DNA from: Limonium bicolor
Taxonomy: Eukaryota > Streptophyta > Magnoliopsida > Caryophyllales > Plumbaginaceae
Direction of reading: 5' to 3'
Assembly (NCBI GenBank): GCA_023374045.1
Contig: CM041780.1
Location: 88,191,627-88,255,626 of the forward strand
Length of the DNA: 64,000 bases
The notes beneath the pieces are model-generated. The model did no database searches and was not told where the DNA came from. It was given only the letters and a program-made list of their open reading frames with translations. The stretch's first letter is position 1; every line of letters starts with the position of its first letter. The position numbers and the translations under genes were made by a program. Shown one piece after another: positions 46,512 to 58,612 of the stretch.

Positions 46512-48725
46512 TGTAACACCCCCAAACACTGGCCTAGGAGTTAGGGGTATTACACGCCGCGTATTATTACATAATAACGCAAGGCTCTAATAAACAGACT
46601 TAAACAGATAATAAAATAAGGCCCAAATGAATACTTGAATAAAGTATAAACCAAAGTGATGTCGTAACATCCCAAAGTAATAACAGAACCCACCAAAACG
46701 AATATCAAAAGCAAGAGCTAACTGAAGAGGCCCAAAGGCTCAAATTCAAATACAAAGTCTCCAAAAGAATCTAAATAACAAACAGACTAAACTCCAGAGC
46801 TGCAAAGTGACCCTCGCTGATCAATCTGCAATGTTAGATAACGTAGGGGAATGAGCACACAACTATGCCCAGTAGATGACAAAACTTCATCAACCAACAT
46901 GCTCAAAACATTTATAGAATGTTAACAAATCAGAAAGGAGTCAAAGGAACCATAAGCATGTCAGAAAATAGAACAGAAGTCCATAAAATAGAGGACTAAA
47001 CAGAGTCAGAAAGGAAAACAGAAAGCAGAAAACAGCGTGGACACTAGCGATCACAGCTAAGACAGAAAGCAACAAGCTCGTGAATAGAATGAGGAAACCT
47101 CACTCGTAAACAGAAACAGGGTGAAAACACCCGTGAACAGAACGGGGAACATCACCCGTGAACAGAAGGATCCTACATAGCGCGCTACGAGACAGCGAAA
47201 CCAGCCATCCAAAGGCTCAGACACAGAGATAACTAGGTCCCAAAACAGAATCTTAAATACAGATAAGCATATGTGCACCAAAGGCACCAGAAAGCACATA
47301 GATGGCTTGGAAATCAGAAGGGGAATCCAACCCCGCAAACGGAAGTCAAAACAGAGCTCAAACGAGCAAGTTATGGTCAAAACAGTACCATGTCCGAACT
47401 TGTGTCCGGACATCAATGTTCGGACACAAGTCGAGACTCAGAAGTCGAAAACAGACAGATGTCCAAACATGTGTCCGAACTACGAAGTTCGGACACAGGT
47501 CGAACATTAAAACAGAAGTAGAGACAGAGGTGTCCGAACATCAAAGGTCGGACAGATGTTCGGACGTTCTTCGGAAATCAGACACGCGCAAAGTCCGTAC
47601 TTGTGTCCGGACATCCATGTTCGGACACAAGTTGAGGCAAAATTCAGAGAATACAGAAGGCTGTGTCCGAACTTCAAAGCTCGGACGGAAGTTCGGACAT
47701 AGCGAAAACTTCAGAGAATTAAAGCGCAGACGGGCATGTCCGAACTTCCAAGGTCGGACCGATGTTCGGACATGCCGAAAAACTCAGAAGACAGAAGTGA
47801 TTTCCACACAGACAGAGGCATCAAAACATTGTCAAAACATTATAAGTTTTCAGAAAAAACCTTGGGGGTTTGTAGGCATTAAAACGACGTTAAACAGACA
47901 GTTCACAATCACAATCCAAGACAGAACGCAATCCGAATTCAGAACCGGAACGAAACTCCCCAAGGCCGAACACACTAATCGAATCCATCAGCCACCTACC
48001 TCAATTACAGCAGAGACGAAACACGATCTGAACAGCAGAGAATCCCGAATCCGAAACAGAGCAATCGACCACGTTACAGCAAGATAACCCAAAAGAAATT
48101 CCAGAATTCTGAACAACCACAAACGCAGAACAATGCCAATTCAGAAACGCAAACCTAACCCTGAAACTGAAACTGCAGTCTGAACTGAAATACAATTCTC
48201 ACCTGAAACTGTCTATGGATTCGCAGAGCACGTCAACAGCAGTAGAGATCGACAGAGAACGTCGCGAAATTCACTGATTACAATCAGATTGCAGAGAAGG
48301 GAATTAGGGATTTGAGAAGTTCCCAAAACTGATTGCAATACCAAACAACGAAACACCAACCTGATTATGAAGAGAACAGCGAGACAAAGTAGAGTTCACA
48401 GCAGCAGTCAAATCTTCAATCAGCAGCACTTGGATAGATTGATGAAGAGCAATACGTGAAGAGAGAGAGGGGGAAGAAGGAAGGCACCACGACTCTGAGG
48501 AACTGGTCGGGAATAAGGAATTTGAATAGAACGTGATTAACATCACGATAAGAGAAGTAATATCTCTTAATTGATAAAATAAATCCTTTACCTGAAAATA
48601 AATAACAAAAGACCTCCACGCCCCTGACTTTAATCCAAAGGACTTCCACGTCCTAAATTCAAAATGGACCAACTTAACGAATCATTGTAACGAAATAAAA
48701 TATAACCAAATCTTGGGTTATAACA
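46512..48725 (-). mobile_element. E2 3' LTR (2.2 kb)
   Basis: Plus-strand ends TGTAACACCCCC and GGGTTATAACA. It contains a hairpin array at 47390-47776. A 261-codon plus-strand frame across the array (47302-48087) is produced by the repeat and has no domain. Confidence 0.92.
47390..47776. repeat. Hairpin minisatellite in E2 3' LTR (6 units)
   Basis: Six units of 55-70 bases with paired arms. In the first, ACTTGTGTCCG (47398-47408) and CGGACACAAGT (47421-47431) surround a 12-base loop. Other units have shorter arms such as GTCCGAAC/GTTCGGAC. The arms and the CGAGACTC linker are shared with the E1 LTR. Confidence 0.88.
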
Positions 48726-48755
48726 TCACCTCCCCCTTAAAAGAATTTCGTCCTC
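48726..48755 (-). promoter_or_regulatory. E2 polypurine tract
   Basis: On the minus strand GAGGACGAAATTC is followed by TTTTAAGGGGGAGGTGA and then the LTR start TGTTATAACCC. Confidence 0.85.
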
Positions 48756-48770
48756 GAAATTAAAACATAC

Positions 48771-49394
48771 CTACTGCTCGAAAAGGGCGGGGATCTTGGA
48801 ACGAACTTCGCTTTCGACCTCCCAGGTCACCTCCTCCTCTGACTGACCCGACCACTGCACCTTCACCAAGGGCATGGTCTTACTCCTGAGCTTGCGGACA
48901 TCCCGCGCTAAAATCCTCGAAGGAACTGCCTCGAACGTGAAGTCCTCCCTCAACTGAAGCGGGCTGAAGTCAATCACATGCGACGGGTCCGGAATATACT
49001 TCCTCAGCATAGACACATGAAACACACAGTGAACCCCAGCCAACGACGGTGGCAAAGCTAGACGGTAGGCAACCGGTCCGATCCTCTCCAGGATCTCAAA
49101 AGGACCCACGAAGCGAGGGCTAAGCTTGCCTCTCTTCCCAAACCGGACAACTCCTCGAACTGGAGAAACCTTCAGATACACATGGTCGCCCACCTCAAAC
49201 TCTAGAGGTCGTCTCCTCTGATCAGCGTAACTCTTCTGACGACTCTGAGCCACAAGCAAGCGCTCTCTAATAGACTGAATCTTGCCCACAGCATCCTGAA
49301 CCAAGTCTGGACCAATCACGGCTCTCTCCTTCAGGTCGTCCCAACAGATGGGTGACCTGCATCTCCTGCCATACAAGGCCTCAAACGGAGCCAT
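48771..49394 (-). CDS. pol: E2 pol: integrase C-terminus with GPY/F module and chromodomain
   Basis: 207 codons, uninterrupted. Order: APFEALYGRRCRSPICWDD, an AQSRQKSYADQRRRPLEF helix, VGDHVYLKVSP, GPFEILERIGPVAYRLALP (GPY/F module), VFHVSMLRKYIPDPSHV, then a chromodomain with RILARDVRKLRSKTMPLVKV, QW and EEVTWEVESE, ending ALFEQ and a stop. In Tekay-type chromoviruses this tail targets integration to particular chromatin. It is one frame of the polyprotein and needs the upstream frames for function; M here is not a real start. Confidence 0.9.
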   Translation of the reverse strand: MAPFEALYGRRCRSPICWDDLKERAVIGPDLVQDAVGKIQSIRERLLVAQSRQKSYADQRRRPLEFEVGDHVYLKVSPVRGVVRFGKRGKLSPRFVGPFEILERIGPVAYRLALPPSLAGVHCVFHVSMLRKYIPDPSHVIDFSPLQLREDFTFEAVPSRILARDVRKLRSKTMPLVKVQWSGQSEEEVTWEVESEVRSKIPALFEQ

Positions 49395-49790
49395 CCCGAT
49401 ACTAGTCTGGAAGCTGTATTATAAGCAAACTCTATCAATGCAACGTGCTGATCCCAGCTGCCCCCGAAATCCAACACACATGCCCTGAGCATGTCCTCAA
49501 GGACCTGATTCGTCCTCTCTATCTGACCATCTGACTGAGGATGGTAAGCTGAACTGAAAGACAACTTCGTCCCCAAAGCCTGATGCTAACTCTGCCAAAA
49601 TCTGGACACGAACCTCGGATCTCTGTCAGACACTATCGAAGCTGGAACTCCGTGCAGACGTACTATCTCATCACATATAGCTGAGCCAAGCAGTGCAAAC
49701 TGAAGTCTTCCTGACAGGCAAGAAGTGGGCGCTTCGTGAGCCGGTCCACGATAACCCAAACTGCATCAAAGCCCCTCGGAGTCTTAGGCA
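49331..49790 (-). pseudogene. pol: E2 pol: integrase catalytic core, frameshifted
   Basis: The core is split over frames. DFVMGLPKTPRG and WVIVDRLTK (first Asp) lie at about 49730-49805, [10 protein letters not shown] (second Asp) at about 49610-49640, and HPQSDGQIERTNQVLEDML (Glu) in the frame 49331-49576. All three catalytic residues survive, so only the reading frame is broken. Confidence 0.85.
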
Positions 49791-50526
49791 GCCCCATGAC
49801 GAAGTCCATACCGACGCTCTCCCACTTCCACTCCGAACGGGAAGAGGCTGAAGTAAACCAGTGGTCTCTGATGCTCAGCTTTGACCTGCTGACAGGTCCA
49901 ACATCGGGATACGAAATAAGAAATGTCCCTCTTCATGTTACTCCACCAGAATATCTCACGTAGGTCCCGGTACATCTTCACACCTCCTGGGTGTACCGAG
50001 TATGGAGCTCCAGGAGCCTCTTGCATAATCTCCCGCCTCAAGGCGTCATCTGCAGGCACACAACACGGTCTCTGAACCTCAGGCAGCCATCCCTGAAACT
50101 CTGAACTCGACTCCTGACCAGCAGACAAACTCTCTCTGATCTTACTCAACCCGACGTCGAGCTCCTGACTGGCCTTGATCCGGTCGATCAAGGTAGGCTG
50201 AATCTGCAACGCTGCCAACATCCCTGGCCTCTCTGGACGAACGACCCAGATACCCATACGCTGCAACTTGAGAGCAGACCTCTGCACACCAGACAAAGCA
50301 CAAACGGTCCCAGACGGACCCCTCCTACTGAGCGCATCAGCAACCACATTCGCCCTACCAGGATGGTAGAGGATCTCCAATCATAATCGTGCAGCAACTC
50401 CAGCCACCTCCTCTGCCTCAAGTTCAACTCCTTCTGAGTGAACAGATACTTGAGGCTCTTATGGTCCGTATACACCTTGCACGCAGCTCCATAGAGGTAG
50501 TGCCTCCAAATCTTCAAGGCAAACAC
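49784..50526 (-). pseudogene. pol: E2 pol: RNase H end and integrase zinc-finger region
   Basis: Two overlapping frames. 50188-50526 begins [20 protein letters not shown] and has [20 protein letters not shown], the end of RNase H, then loses frame. 49784-50380 continues the linker (ADALSRRG) into the integrase N-terminus: YSVHPGGVKMYRDLREIFWW and CWTCQQVKAEHQRP, the HHCC zinc-binding domain. Confidence 0.88.
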
Positions 50527-51908
50527 ACAGCAGCTAACTCCAGGTCGTGGGTCGGATAGTTCTTCTCATATGGCTTCAACTGACGAGAGCCATATGCTAC
50601 TACCTTCCCATGCTGCATCAGCACACACCCAAGTCCCTTATGGGACGCATCACAGAAAACCTCCAGACCCTCATTACCCTCTGGAAGGGTCAGAATCGGC
50701 GCAGATGTCAACCTCCTCTGCAGCTCCTGAAAACACAGCTCACATGCCTCACTCCACTCGAACTTCACATCCTTCTGCAGTAGACGAGTCAAAGGGATCA
50801 CTAGCTTGGAGAAGCCCTCCACAAACTTACGATAGTAGCCCGCTAATCCAAGGAAGCTACGAATCTCTCCAACATTAGTAGGCCTGGCCCACTCAGTAAT
50901 AGCCCTAATCTTCTCCGGATCCACGGAGATACCATCCTTAGAGACCACATGTCCCAAGAATACCACCTGATCCAGCCAGAACTCACACTTCTTCAGCTTC
51001 GCGTACAGCTCCTTCTCCCTCAGAGTCTGGAGAACAGTCCTCAAATGCTCCTCGTGCTCCTCAGCACTCTTGGAATACACCAAGATGTCATCTATAAATA
51101 CCACGACGAACTGATCCAGAAAGGGTTTGAACACCCGGTTCATCATGTCCATAAATACAGAAGGCGCATTCGTCAGACCGAATGGCATCACTAGGAACTC
51201 GTAGTGTCCATAACGAGTCCTGAAGGCGGACTTAGGCACATCGTCTGCCTTAATCCTCAACTGATGATAACCGGACCTCAGATCGATCTTCGAAAACACC
51301 TTAGCTCCTGCTAACTGGTCGAACAAGTCATCAATGCGCGGGAGAGGATACCTATTCTTAATGGTAACCTTGTTGAGCTCCCTGTAGTCAATGCACAAAC
51401 GCATGCTACCGTCCTTCTTCTTAACAAATAACACTGGCGCTCCCCAAGGCGACACACTAGGGCGAATGAAGCCCTTATCCAGCAGCTCCTGCAACTGGAC
51501 CTTCAACTCCTTAAGCTCAGCAGGCGCCATGCGGTATGGGGCCTTAGAAATCGGCTGAGTCTCAGGTGTGAGCTCGATCGAGAACTCCACCTCTCTGACA
51601 GGGGGAAGCCCAGGTACATCATCCTGGAACACATCTGGGAAGTCTCTGACTACTGGAATGTCCTCCAACTTCGCATCCTTGCGAACCTCAGGGATGTAGC
51701 ACAGATATCCCTGGCATCCTTTCCTCAGGAAACGAAACGCCTGCATGGCTGATATCACTGGCGGCGAGCACGGGAGTCCATTCCCTGCTACAACTAGGCG
51801 GGGCTGACCCGGCTCCTCAAAGGTCACTCTCGAAGCAGCACAATCAATGTGGGCATGGTGCGCAAGCCAATCCATGCCCAAAATCACATCAAAAGTAGTC
51901 ATCTCCAT
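50514..51908 (-). CDS. pol: E2 pol: protease end, reverse transcriptase and RNase H
   Basis: 464 codons in one frame. It starts in the protease C-terminus ([13 protein letters not shown]), then [81 protein letters not shown] and [14 protein letters not shown]. The two active-site Asp codons are at 51087-51092, intact, unlike E1. The connection ([13 protein letters not shown]) and RNase H ([43 protein letters not shown]) follow. RT and RNase H together copy the RNA into DNA. It is best read as part of a gag-pol polyprotein. Confidence 0.95.
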   Translation of the reverse strand: MEMTTFDVILGMDWLAHHAHIDCAASRVTFEEPGQPRLVVAGNGLPCSPPVISAMQAFRFLRKGCQGYLCYIPEVRKDAKLEDIPVVRDFPDVFQDDVPGLPPVREVEFSIELTPETQPISKAPYRMAPAELKELKVQLQELLDKGFIRPSVSPWGAPVLFVKKKDGSMRLCIDYRELNKVTIKNRYPLPRIDDLFDQLAGAKVFSKIDLRSGYHQLRIKADDVPKSAFRTRYGHYEFLVMPFGLTNAPSVFMDMMNRVFKPFLDQFVVVFIDDILVYSKSAEEHEEHLRTVLQTLREKELYAKLKKCEFWLDQVVFLGHVVSKDGISVDPEKIRAITEWARPTNVGEIRSFLGLAGYYRKFVEGFSKLVIPLTRLLQKDVKFEWSEACELCFQELQRRLTSAPILTLPEGNEGLEVFCDASHKGLGCVLMQHGKVVAYGSRQLKPYEKNYPTHDLELAAVCLP

Positions 51909-52402
51909 AGGGATGAGGTTAGCACCAGAGTCCTATCTCTGACTAACACAGGACTATCTTTACAAACAGAGTTCAAAAGCATAGAAGAGTCTCTAACTAA
52001 TGGACTATGCACACACAGCTCAACACCCAGAGGCACAACAGGCAAACCGAGCTCACCCACTAACTCAGCAGAAATAAAAGAGTGGGTGGCTCCAGAGTCA
52101 AACAAGCAGAAAACAGAACGAGAAGACAGCTGGAGAATACCTGTGACAACTCTGTCAGTCGATCGGTCTCTCTCTCCAGCCATCGCGTACACTCTGGCCT
52201 GGCCCTGGGGCTTCTTCTGCTCAGCCCGGTCTCGATCTCTGGACCCTGAAGCAGACTCACCAGCTCTACCTCCAGAGCTACCTCTGCTCCTCTCGGCCTG
52301 AGGGCAGTCAGCTATCCTATGTCCCATGGACCCACACTTGAAGCAGGCTCCGACTTCCTGTAGCAGTCCTGACCTCTGTGAAACTTGCCACAGACCTGGC
52401 AC
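51899..52402 (-). CDS. E2 gag zinc knuckle and protease active site
   Basis: 167 codons joining the end of Gag to protease. Zinc knuckle [14 protein letters not shown] (CX2CX4HX4C), a Ser/Arg-rich linker ([20 protein letters not shown]), the Gypsy strand [21 protein letters not shown], then the protease active site [13 protein letters not shown]. Only about 60 residues separate the knuckle from the protease, with no dioxygenase domain. A frameshift near 51900 leads into the protease C-terminus in the next frame. Confidence 0.9.
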   Translation of the reverse strand: MPGLWQVSQRSGLLQEVGACFKCGSMGHRIADCPQAERSRGSSGGRAGESASGSRDRDRAEQKKPQGQARVYAMAGERDRSTDRVVTGILQLSSRSVFCLFDSGATHSFISAELVGELGLPVVPLGVELCVHSPLVRDSSMLLNSVCKDSPVLVRDRTLVLTSSLWR

Positions 52403-52435
52403 TTCGGAGCAGGAGCTGACGAAGACGAACCACCT

Positions 52436-53239
52436 CTATCTCGAACGGTCCCCAGAGCGGTCTCCAGCTCGGTCTCCAGTAGACTGCTTCTTCTGAGAAG
52501 CAGACTGATCCCTCCTGTCGCTCTCGTCGGACCTCTGCTTCCTCTTCTGGTCCTTCCCTCCAGACTGGCGACCTCTCAAGTCAGCCTCTACCAACAGGGC
52601 GACATCAGCTACGTCCCTGAAGGTCTTGTGACGCAGAGGCGTCACAGCAGAACGGATATCAGGCCTCAGGCCACTCTCAAACTTCCTGGCCTTCCTATGC
52701 TCGTCAGGCTCAGGTGCAAACTTCGACAGGCTGATGAACTTCCTGACGTACTCCTCCACACTCATATCCCGACCCTGGCGTAGTCGGTTATACTCCAAGA
52801 TACGCTGGTCCTTATACATCGGGGTAGAACTGTTATTGAACTCCCCAGTGAACTGCTCCCACGTCCAAGGCTGTGGGAATCTGCCCATCACTGACCTCCA
52901 CCACTCCTTGGCTTCGGCCTTGAAAGAAAGGTGCGAAGTCCACCTTCTGCTCCTCCTCAGAGCCCATCACACGCAGCAAATCCTCCACCTCTGACAGCCA
53001 GTGACTGGCCTCCTGGGGGTCTCCTGCCCCATCGAACGACGGCGGCTTCAGCTTCATGAACTCCTGAAGCGCCTTCACATTTCTCCTCCAGCATCCGCCC
53101 CAGCTGGGCCTGCTCCGCCAGCTGGTCCTCCTCCAGCTGGACCACCCCTTGCAGCCATGGTCTGCATGAGCTGCGTCATGAACTGCTGAACAGCATCAGC
53201 CACATTTCCTGGAGGGTTCGTTGCTCTTCTTGGCGGCAT
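52436..53239 (-). pseudogene. gag: E2 gag capsid region, frameshifted
   Basis: Gag starts at ATG 53239 (PPRRATNPPGN) and runs through at least three frames: a Gln/Met-rich start, LKPPSFDGAGDPQEASHWLS (52833-53078), then WTWEQFTGEFNN, ILEYNRLRQGRDMSVEEYVR, KFISLSKFAPEP and FESGLRPDIRSAVTPL (52436-52891). This is the Retrotrans_gag domain. Two or three one-base shifts break it. Confidence 0.88.
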
Positions 53240-53330
53240 TCTGAAAGTCCAACAGCAGGCAGTTAGACTCAGACACTAACACTGACGTTTCTGACTGACT
53301 GGCTAACTTAAAATCCCAGCAGATTAGAAC

Positions 53331-53347
53331 CCAGAGCTCTGATACCA
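53331..53347 (-). promoter_or_regulatory. E2 primer-binding site (initiator Met tRNA)
   Basis: TGGTATCAGAGCTCTGG on the minus strand, five bases after the LTR terminus TTACA. TGGTATCAGAGC is the common plant primer site complementary to the 3' end of initiator Met tRNA. Confidence 0.9.
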
Positions 53348-53352
53348 CTAAA

Positions 53353-55561
53353 TGTAACACCCCCAAACACTGGCCTAGGAGTTAGGGGTATTACACACCG
53401 CGTATTATTACATAATAACGCAAGGCTCTAATAAACAGACTTAAACAGATAATCAAATAAGGCCCAAATGAATACTTGAATAAAGTATAAACCAAAATGA
53501 TGTCGTAACATCCCAAAGTAATAACAGAACCCACCAAAACGAATATCAAAAGCAAGAGCTAACTGAAGAGGCCCAAAGGCTCAAATTCAAATACAAAGTC
53601 TCCAAAAGAATCTAAATAACAAAACGACTAAACTCCAGAGCTGCAAAGTGACCCTCGCTGATCAATCTGCATGTTAGAAAAGTAGGGGAATGAGCACACA
53701 ACTATGCCCAGTAGATGACAAACTTCATCAACCAGCATGCTCAAAACATTTATAGAATGTTAACAAATCAGAAGGAGTCAAAGGAACCATAAGCATGTCA
53801 GAAAACAGAACAGAAGTCCATACAATAGAGGACTAAACAGAGTCAGAAGCAGACAGAAGCAGAAAAAGAGTGGGACACTAGCGATCACAGCATACAGACA
53901 GAACAAGCAACAGCTCGTGAACAGAACGAGGAAACCTCACTCGTAAACAGAACAGGTGAAAACACCCGTGAACAGAACGGGGAACATCACCCGTGAACAG
54001 AAGGATCCTACATAGCGCGCTACGAGACAGCGAAACCAGCCATCCAAAGGCTCAGACACAGAGATAACTAGGTCCCAAAACAGAAGCTTAAATACAGATA
54101 AGCATATGTGCACCAAAGGCACCAGAAAGCACATAGATGGCTTGGAAATCAGAAGGGGAATCCAACCCCGCAAACGGAAGTCAAAACAGAGCTCAAACGA
54201 GCAAGTTATGGTCAAAACAGTACCATGTCCGAACTTGTGTCCGGACATCAATGTTCGGACACAAGTCGAGACTCAGAAGTCGAAAACAGACAGATGTCCG
54301 AACATGTGTCCGAACTACGAAGTTCGGACACAGGTCGAACATTAAAACAGTAGTAGAGACAGAGGTGTCCGAACATCAAAGGTCGGACAGATGTTCGGAC
54401 GTTCTTCGGAAATCAGACACGCGCAAAGTCCGAACTTGTGTCCGGACATCCATGTTCGGACACAAGTCGAGGCAAAATCAGAGAATACAGAAGGCTGTGT
54501 CCGAACTTCAAAGCTCGGACGGAAGTTCGGACACAGCGAAAACTTCAGAGAATTAAAGCGCAGAAGGGCATGTCCGAACTTCCAAGGTCGGACCGAAGTT
54601 CGGACATGCCGAAAAACTCAGAAGACAGAAGCGATTTTCACACAGACAGAGGCATCAAAACATTGTCAAAACATTATAAGTTTTCAGAAAACAACCTTGG
54701 GGGTTTGTAGGCATTAAAACGACGTTAAACAGACAGTTCACAATCACAATCCAAGACAGAACGCAATCCGAATTCAGAACCGGAACGAAACTCCCCAAGG
54801 CCGAACACACTAATCGAATCCATCAGCCACCTACCTCAATTACAGCAGAGACGAAACACGATCTGAACAGCAGAGAATCCCGAATCCGAAACAGATCAAT
54901 CGACCACGTCACAGCAAGATAACCCAAAAGAAATTCCAGAATTCTGAACAACCACAAACGCAGAACAATGCCAATTCAGAAACGCAAACCTAACCCTGAA
55001 ACTGAAACTGCAGTCTGAACTGAATTACAATTCTCACCTGAAACTGTCTATGGATTCGTAGAGCACGTCAACAGCAGTAGAGATCGACAGAGAATGTCGC
55101 GAAATTCACTGATTACAATTAGATTGCAGAGAAGGGAATTAGGGATTTGAGAAGTTCCCAAAACTGATTGCAATACCAAACAACGAAACATCAACCTGAT
55201 TACGAAGAGAACAGCGAGACAAAGTAGAGTTCACCGCAGCAGTCAAGTCTTCAATCAGCAGCACTTGGACAGATTGATGAAGAGCAATACGTGAAGAGAG
55301 AGGGGGGGGAAGAAGGAAGGCACCACGACTCTGAGGAACTGATCGGGAATAAGGAATTTGAATAGAACGTGATTAACATCACGATAAGAGAAGTAATATC
55401 TCTTAATTGATAAAATAAATCCTTTACCTGAAAATAAATAACGAAAGACCTCCACGCCCCTGACTTTAATCCAAAGGACTTCCACGTCCTAAATTCAGAA
55501 TGGACCAACTTAACGAATCATTGTAACGAAATAAAATATAACCAAATCTTGGGTTATAACA
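53353..55561 (-). mobile_element. E2 5' LTR (2.2 kb)
   Basis: Pair of 46512-48725, with few differences (small indels and some substitutions). It contains the matching hairpin array at 54225-54610. Confidence 0.92.
54225..54610. repeat. Hairpin minisatellite in E2 5' LTR (6 units)
   Basis: The same six units as 47390-47776, in the same order. Confidence 0.88.
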
Positions 55562-56019
55562 TGTATAGTTATCACCAATAATTTATTTAATGTCTAATAG
55601 TATAGCCTAGTTGATTTTCTTGTCTTAATATTAGAAGACAACAAATAAAAATTAAACTAGTCACACTATATACGGTTGTACTTTTTGTATCATTTTACAT
55701 TCTTATCACTTTACAATTATTTCAGCTAAATCAATTCATTTAGTCATAGTCAGTCGATGGCTCCATTAGTAAAAAAAACAACTGTGGCATAATTTGGCTA
55801 AGCCAACAAAGTGAACCGGTAAAAAAAAAAGTAACATTTAGTAAGCAAGGTGGCTTACATGTACGTGCTTTGACTGAAGATAATCTCATCTTCTTTTTAA
55901 ATGTATATATTCATGTGTGTTGTAAGTACCAAAAGAATCCCATTCACTCATATTGACATCGATTTTACTTTTGTGATTGTTTAATGATTGCTTATCTTCT
56001 TTTGTAATTATTAATCCAG

Positions 56020-56132
56020 AGGCTGAAGCGGATGAATGCATTAAACTTTTACTACAATTAGGATGTCAGGTACCGAATCCATCCCAAACTAAAGCGAACA
56101 TTGTCAGTCAAATTCAAGAGCAATGGATGTAA
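56020..56132 (+). pseudogene. Exon-like coding fragment of unknown origin
   Basis: After a plant-like intron end (CTTCTTTTGTAATTATTAATCCAG) comes a 36-codon frame with ordinary protein composition, EAEADECIKLLLQLGCQVPN and then an IVSQIQEQWM ending and stop. It may be the last exon of a host gene captured by the LTR. I do not recognise the protein, and the frame is short enough to be chance. Confidence 0.3.
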
Positions 56133-57098
56133 AACGTTCTAGTCGGTGAAGGTTGCCAAGGGAGCAGATGGGGTGTTGTTTTGTCATGAGGAAGCGTGGG
56201 GAAGATGTGGCTTTGTACTTCTGCTGTAGGATGTTTTTGGTGGGATGTGGCGCATTAGGAATTAGAAAGGTCTAGCTGTTGATAACTAGCTTGAATAGCT
56301 CGCACTAGTACTAGGCTTGTATTTGGATGGTGGGTACTCTTTTTCCTCTCTAAATTTTTTCCTACTGGGTTTATTTAGAGAGGTTGTAATGAGGCCCAAC
56401 ATACCCATCTGTCTGATTTTCCAGACATCTTTCATTATCTATTACCAATATGGCTTTAAAGCCCAAATTATCAAAAAAAAAGTGGCCTTATATAAGTTAG
56501 CCAACACATTTAACCAATGGGAACAAGACAACAATGGGTTGTACGTACATGAGGTATATCTTGCTGAATGGAATTGATTTTTCTTGCTAATACAAAACTA
56601 ATCTCGGCAGCTATTCTGTCTTGTTGAAACTTTTTCTCCTGCCTCTTGACCACTTACGTAAGTTTCCAACTAGTAGAAAGTAGTAGGAGAAAATTAACAG
56701 CAAGATTAACACAAGTGCTGGAGCTGCTGTCCTGCGCCAACAACAAGGAGGAAGAGGGATCATTAGTCTCAAGTAATTTAACAAATAATGGCTAGAAGAA
56801 ATCAGGTAACTCACATGTACAATCAAGATGTCAAAAAAAAAGACTCGTTTTCTATGAATTAATGTTACCGGTTTTTACTGTACCAATTTACTACCATTAC
56901 ATTGTTGAATTATGGATTGGTGTTGCTTTAGTTTGTTGGTTTAGAGTTTTCTTGTAGTTAGTAATTTACGGCTAGTATTAGCCGACAGGATAGGTTGTAG
57001 AAGTGCAATTAGAAGGAAAAAAAAATGTCGCTAGCTCACCTAATACACGAGGAGATGTAGTCCTTTTCCAAAGCCAGCAGCTCCCTTTTTGTTTCTAA

Positions 57099-57285
57099 GG
57101 ACCCGTTCGTTCAGTGCATCTAGCATATTAATTTCTTTTCTGCAAAAAGTACTGGACAAATGTCAACTTTTAATTGCTTTATATTTTACCATAGTACAGT
57201 TGGCCACCCACCATTTGCTAACCACAGGAAACTTAATGAAAAAGCTACTAATAGTAGCTTTTGTTGGCAAGGAGCGAACGATCCC
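57099..57285. mobile_element. Tourist-like MITE 1 (187 bases)
   Basis: Imperfect terminal inverted repeats, GGACCCGTTCG at the left and the reverse of GGGATCGTTCG at the right, flanked by TAA (57096-57098 and 57286-57288). A 3-base TAA/TTA duplication is typical of the PIF/Harbinger group. An internal hairpin AAAGCTACTAATAGTAGCTTTT lies near 57241-57262. Confidence 0.7.
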
Positions 57286-57659
57286 TAAATTGATTACCGA
57301 TTCCCTGGGCATGAGGATGTGTGGGTAAGTTAAATAAATATACAGTATAGTTAGATAAATATACATTAAGTTGGTAGAGAGAAAAGATGGGTAGTAGGAC
57401 TGTTTCCTTTTGCAGTCGGTAATTGGAGTTAGTAAGCTGGGTGGGGTTTTCTAATTTTGTGGCTTAGCTTATTATAAGAGGATGTAATTAAAGTATGTAG
57501 GTGGTCTGCTACGTTTTAAAAAAAATAACAAGCTAGATATAGGCATAACACGTTTTATGTTGATTAATTGTTGCTGTCGGTTAAAACTCAAGGAAAAAAG
57601 TATAGCCGTTGTCAGTTTGTATGAGTATAAATTGAGTTTGGAAAAAAAAAAGAAACGTG

Positions 57660-58168
57660 CTGTAAGTTTCACATGTTTGTGTATATATATGCACATTAAT
57701 AACCGGGGATAGCAGCTAGGAAAAAGAAACAGGAAGTTCACGAGCAGCTACTGTAAAGTTGTATATTTGTGTGTGTGTATATATATATGCATATCGATAA
57801 TGAGGATAGCAACCAGAAAAAAAAAACAATAGGAAGATGAGATAGGGAGTTCACGGGCAGCTACTGTAAGTTCCGTGTATTTGTGCGTGTGGGTATGTAT
57901 ATATGCATATCAATCAATAACGGGAGTTAGCAGCTAGGAAAAAAACAAAATAGGTAGTTGAGATTGAGAGAGGAAGTCCACGAGTGTGAGTATATATATA
58001 TGCATATCAATAACCGGGCATAGCAGCCAGGAAAGAAAAAAAATAGGAAGTCTGTGTGTATATATATACATACGCATAGCAGCCAGGAAAGAAAAAAATA
58101 GGAAGATGAGATCGAGAGAGGAAGTCTGTGTGTGTATATATATACATACGCATAGCAGCCAGGAAAAA
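57660..58168. repeat. Irregular tandem array with TATATA tracts (6 units)
   Basis: A unit with GTGTGTATATATATGCATA, then ATAGCAGCCAGGAAA and an A-rich/GAGATGAGA tail, recurs six times at 55-120 base spacing. The last two units are nearly identical. Confidence 0.8.
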
Positions 58169-58612
58169 CGATAGAACTAATTGAAACAAATAACTTGTTT
58201 TAGTTAATGGATGGAGAATATGTTGATTTACAATGAAATATACAATTATCGTAAGTTAGCATATGTATTTGAACTTGAATTGTTTCTGTCCAGCACGTTA
58301 GCTGCTGTTTAACTAGGAGGTAGTAGCATGTATTAGTGGAGTTAGGAAAGGGGTGGTTAAATCCCTAGGCTAATTACTAAAGGAATCGGTTGTAAAACCG
58401 TAAGCGTCATTGTTATAGTTTGTATAGTATTATTTGGATGAATTAAACATTGTGTATAAATTGTTGCAGCGATAAATTGTAAATGCTGATACTGTGATAT
58501 TTCGGTTTAATAAATAAAGTTGGTTGTACTGACATACTATAATACTATGATCTATATTTTGGTAACTTGAGGTAATAAATGAGGCAAGGAAGTGCCTAAC
58601 CAATTGGTGACA

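Larger units (their letters stand above)
46512..55561 (-). mobile_element. E2: structurally complete chromovirus (Tekay-like), 9.05 kb
   Basis: A full LTR element on the minus strand: 5' LTR at 53353-55561, initiator-Met primer site, gag, protease, RT, RNase H, integrase, chromodomain, polypurine tract, 3' LTR at 46512-48725, all flanked by TGTAT. The LTRs start TGTTATAACCC and end GGGGGTGTTACA on the minus strand. They are nearly identical, pointing to recent insertion. Several frameshifts in gag and integrase would block translation as assembled. It shows what this group looks like without the AlkB domain found in E1. Confidence 0.93.

Noticed and set aside
47302..48087. 261-codon plus-strand frame with repeated RTCVRTSMFGH-type words
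   Set aside because: It is the translation of the hairpin array in E2's LTR; the copy in the other LTR (54137-54556) is broken, and no domain is present.
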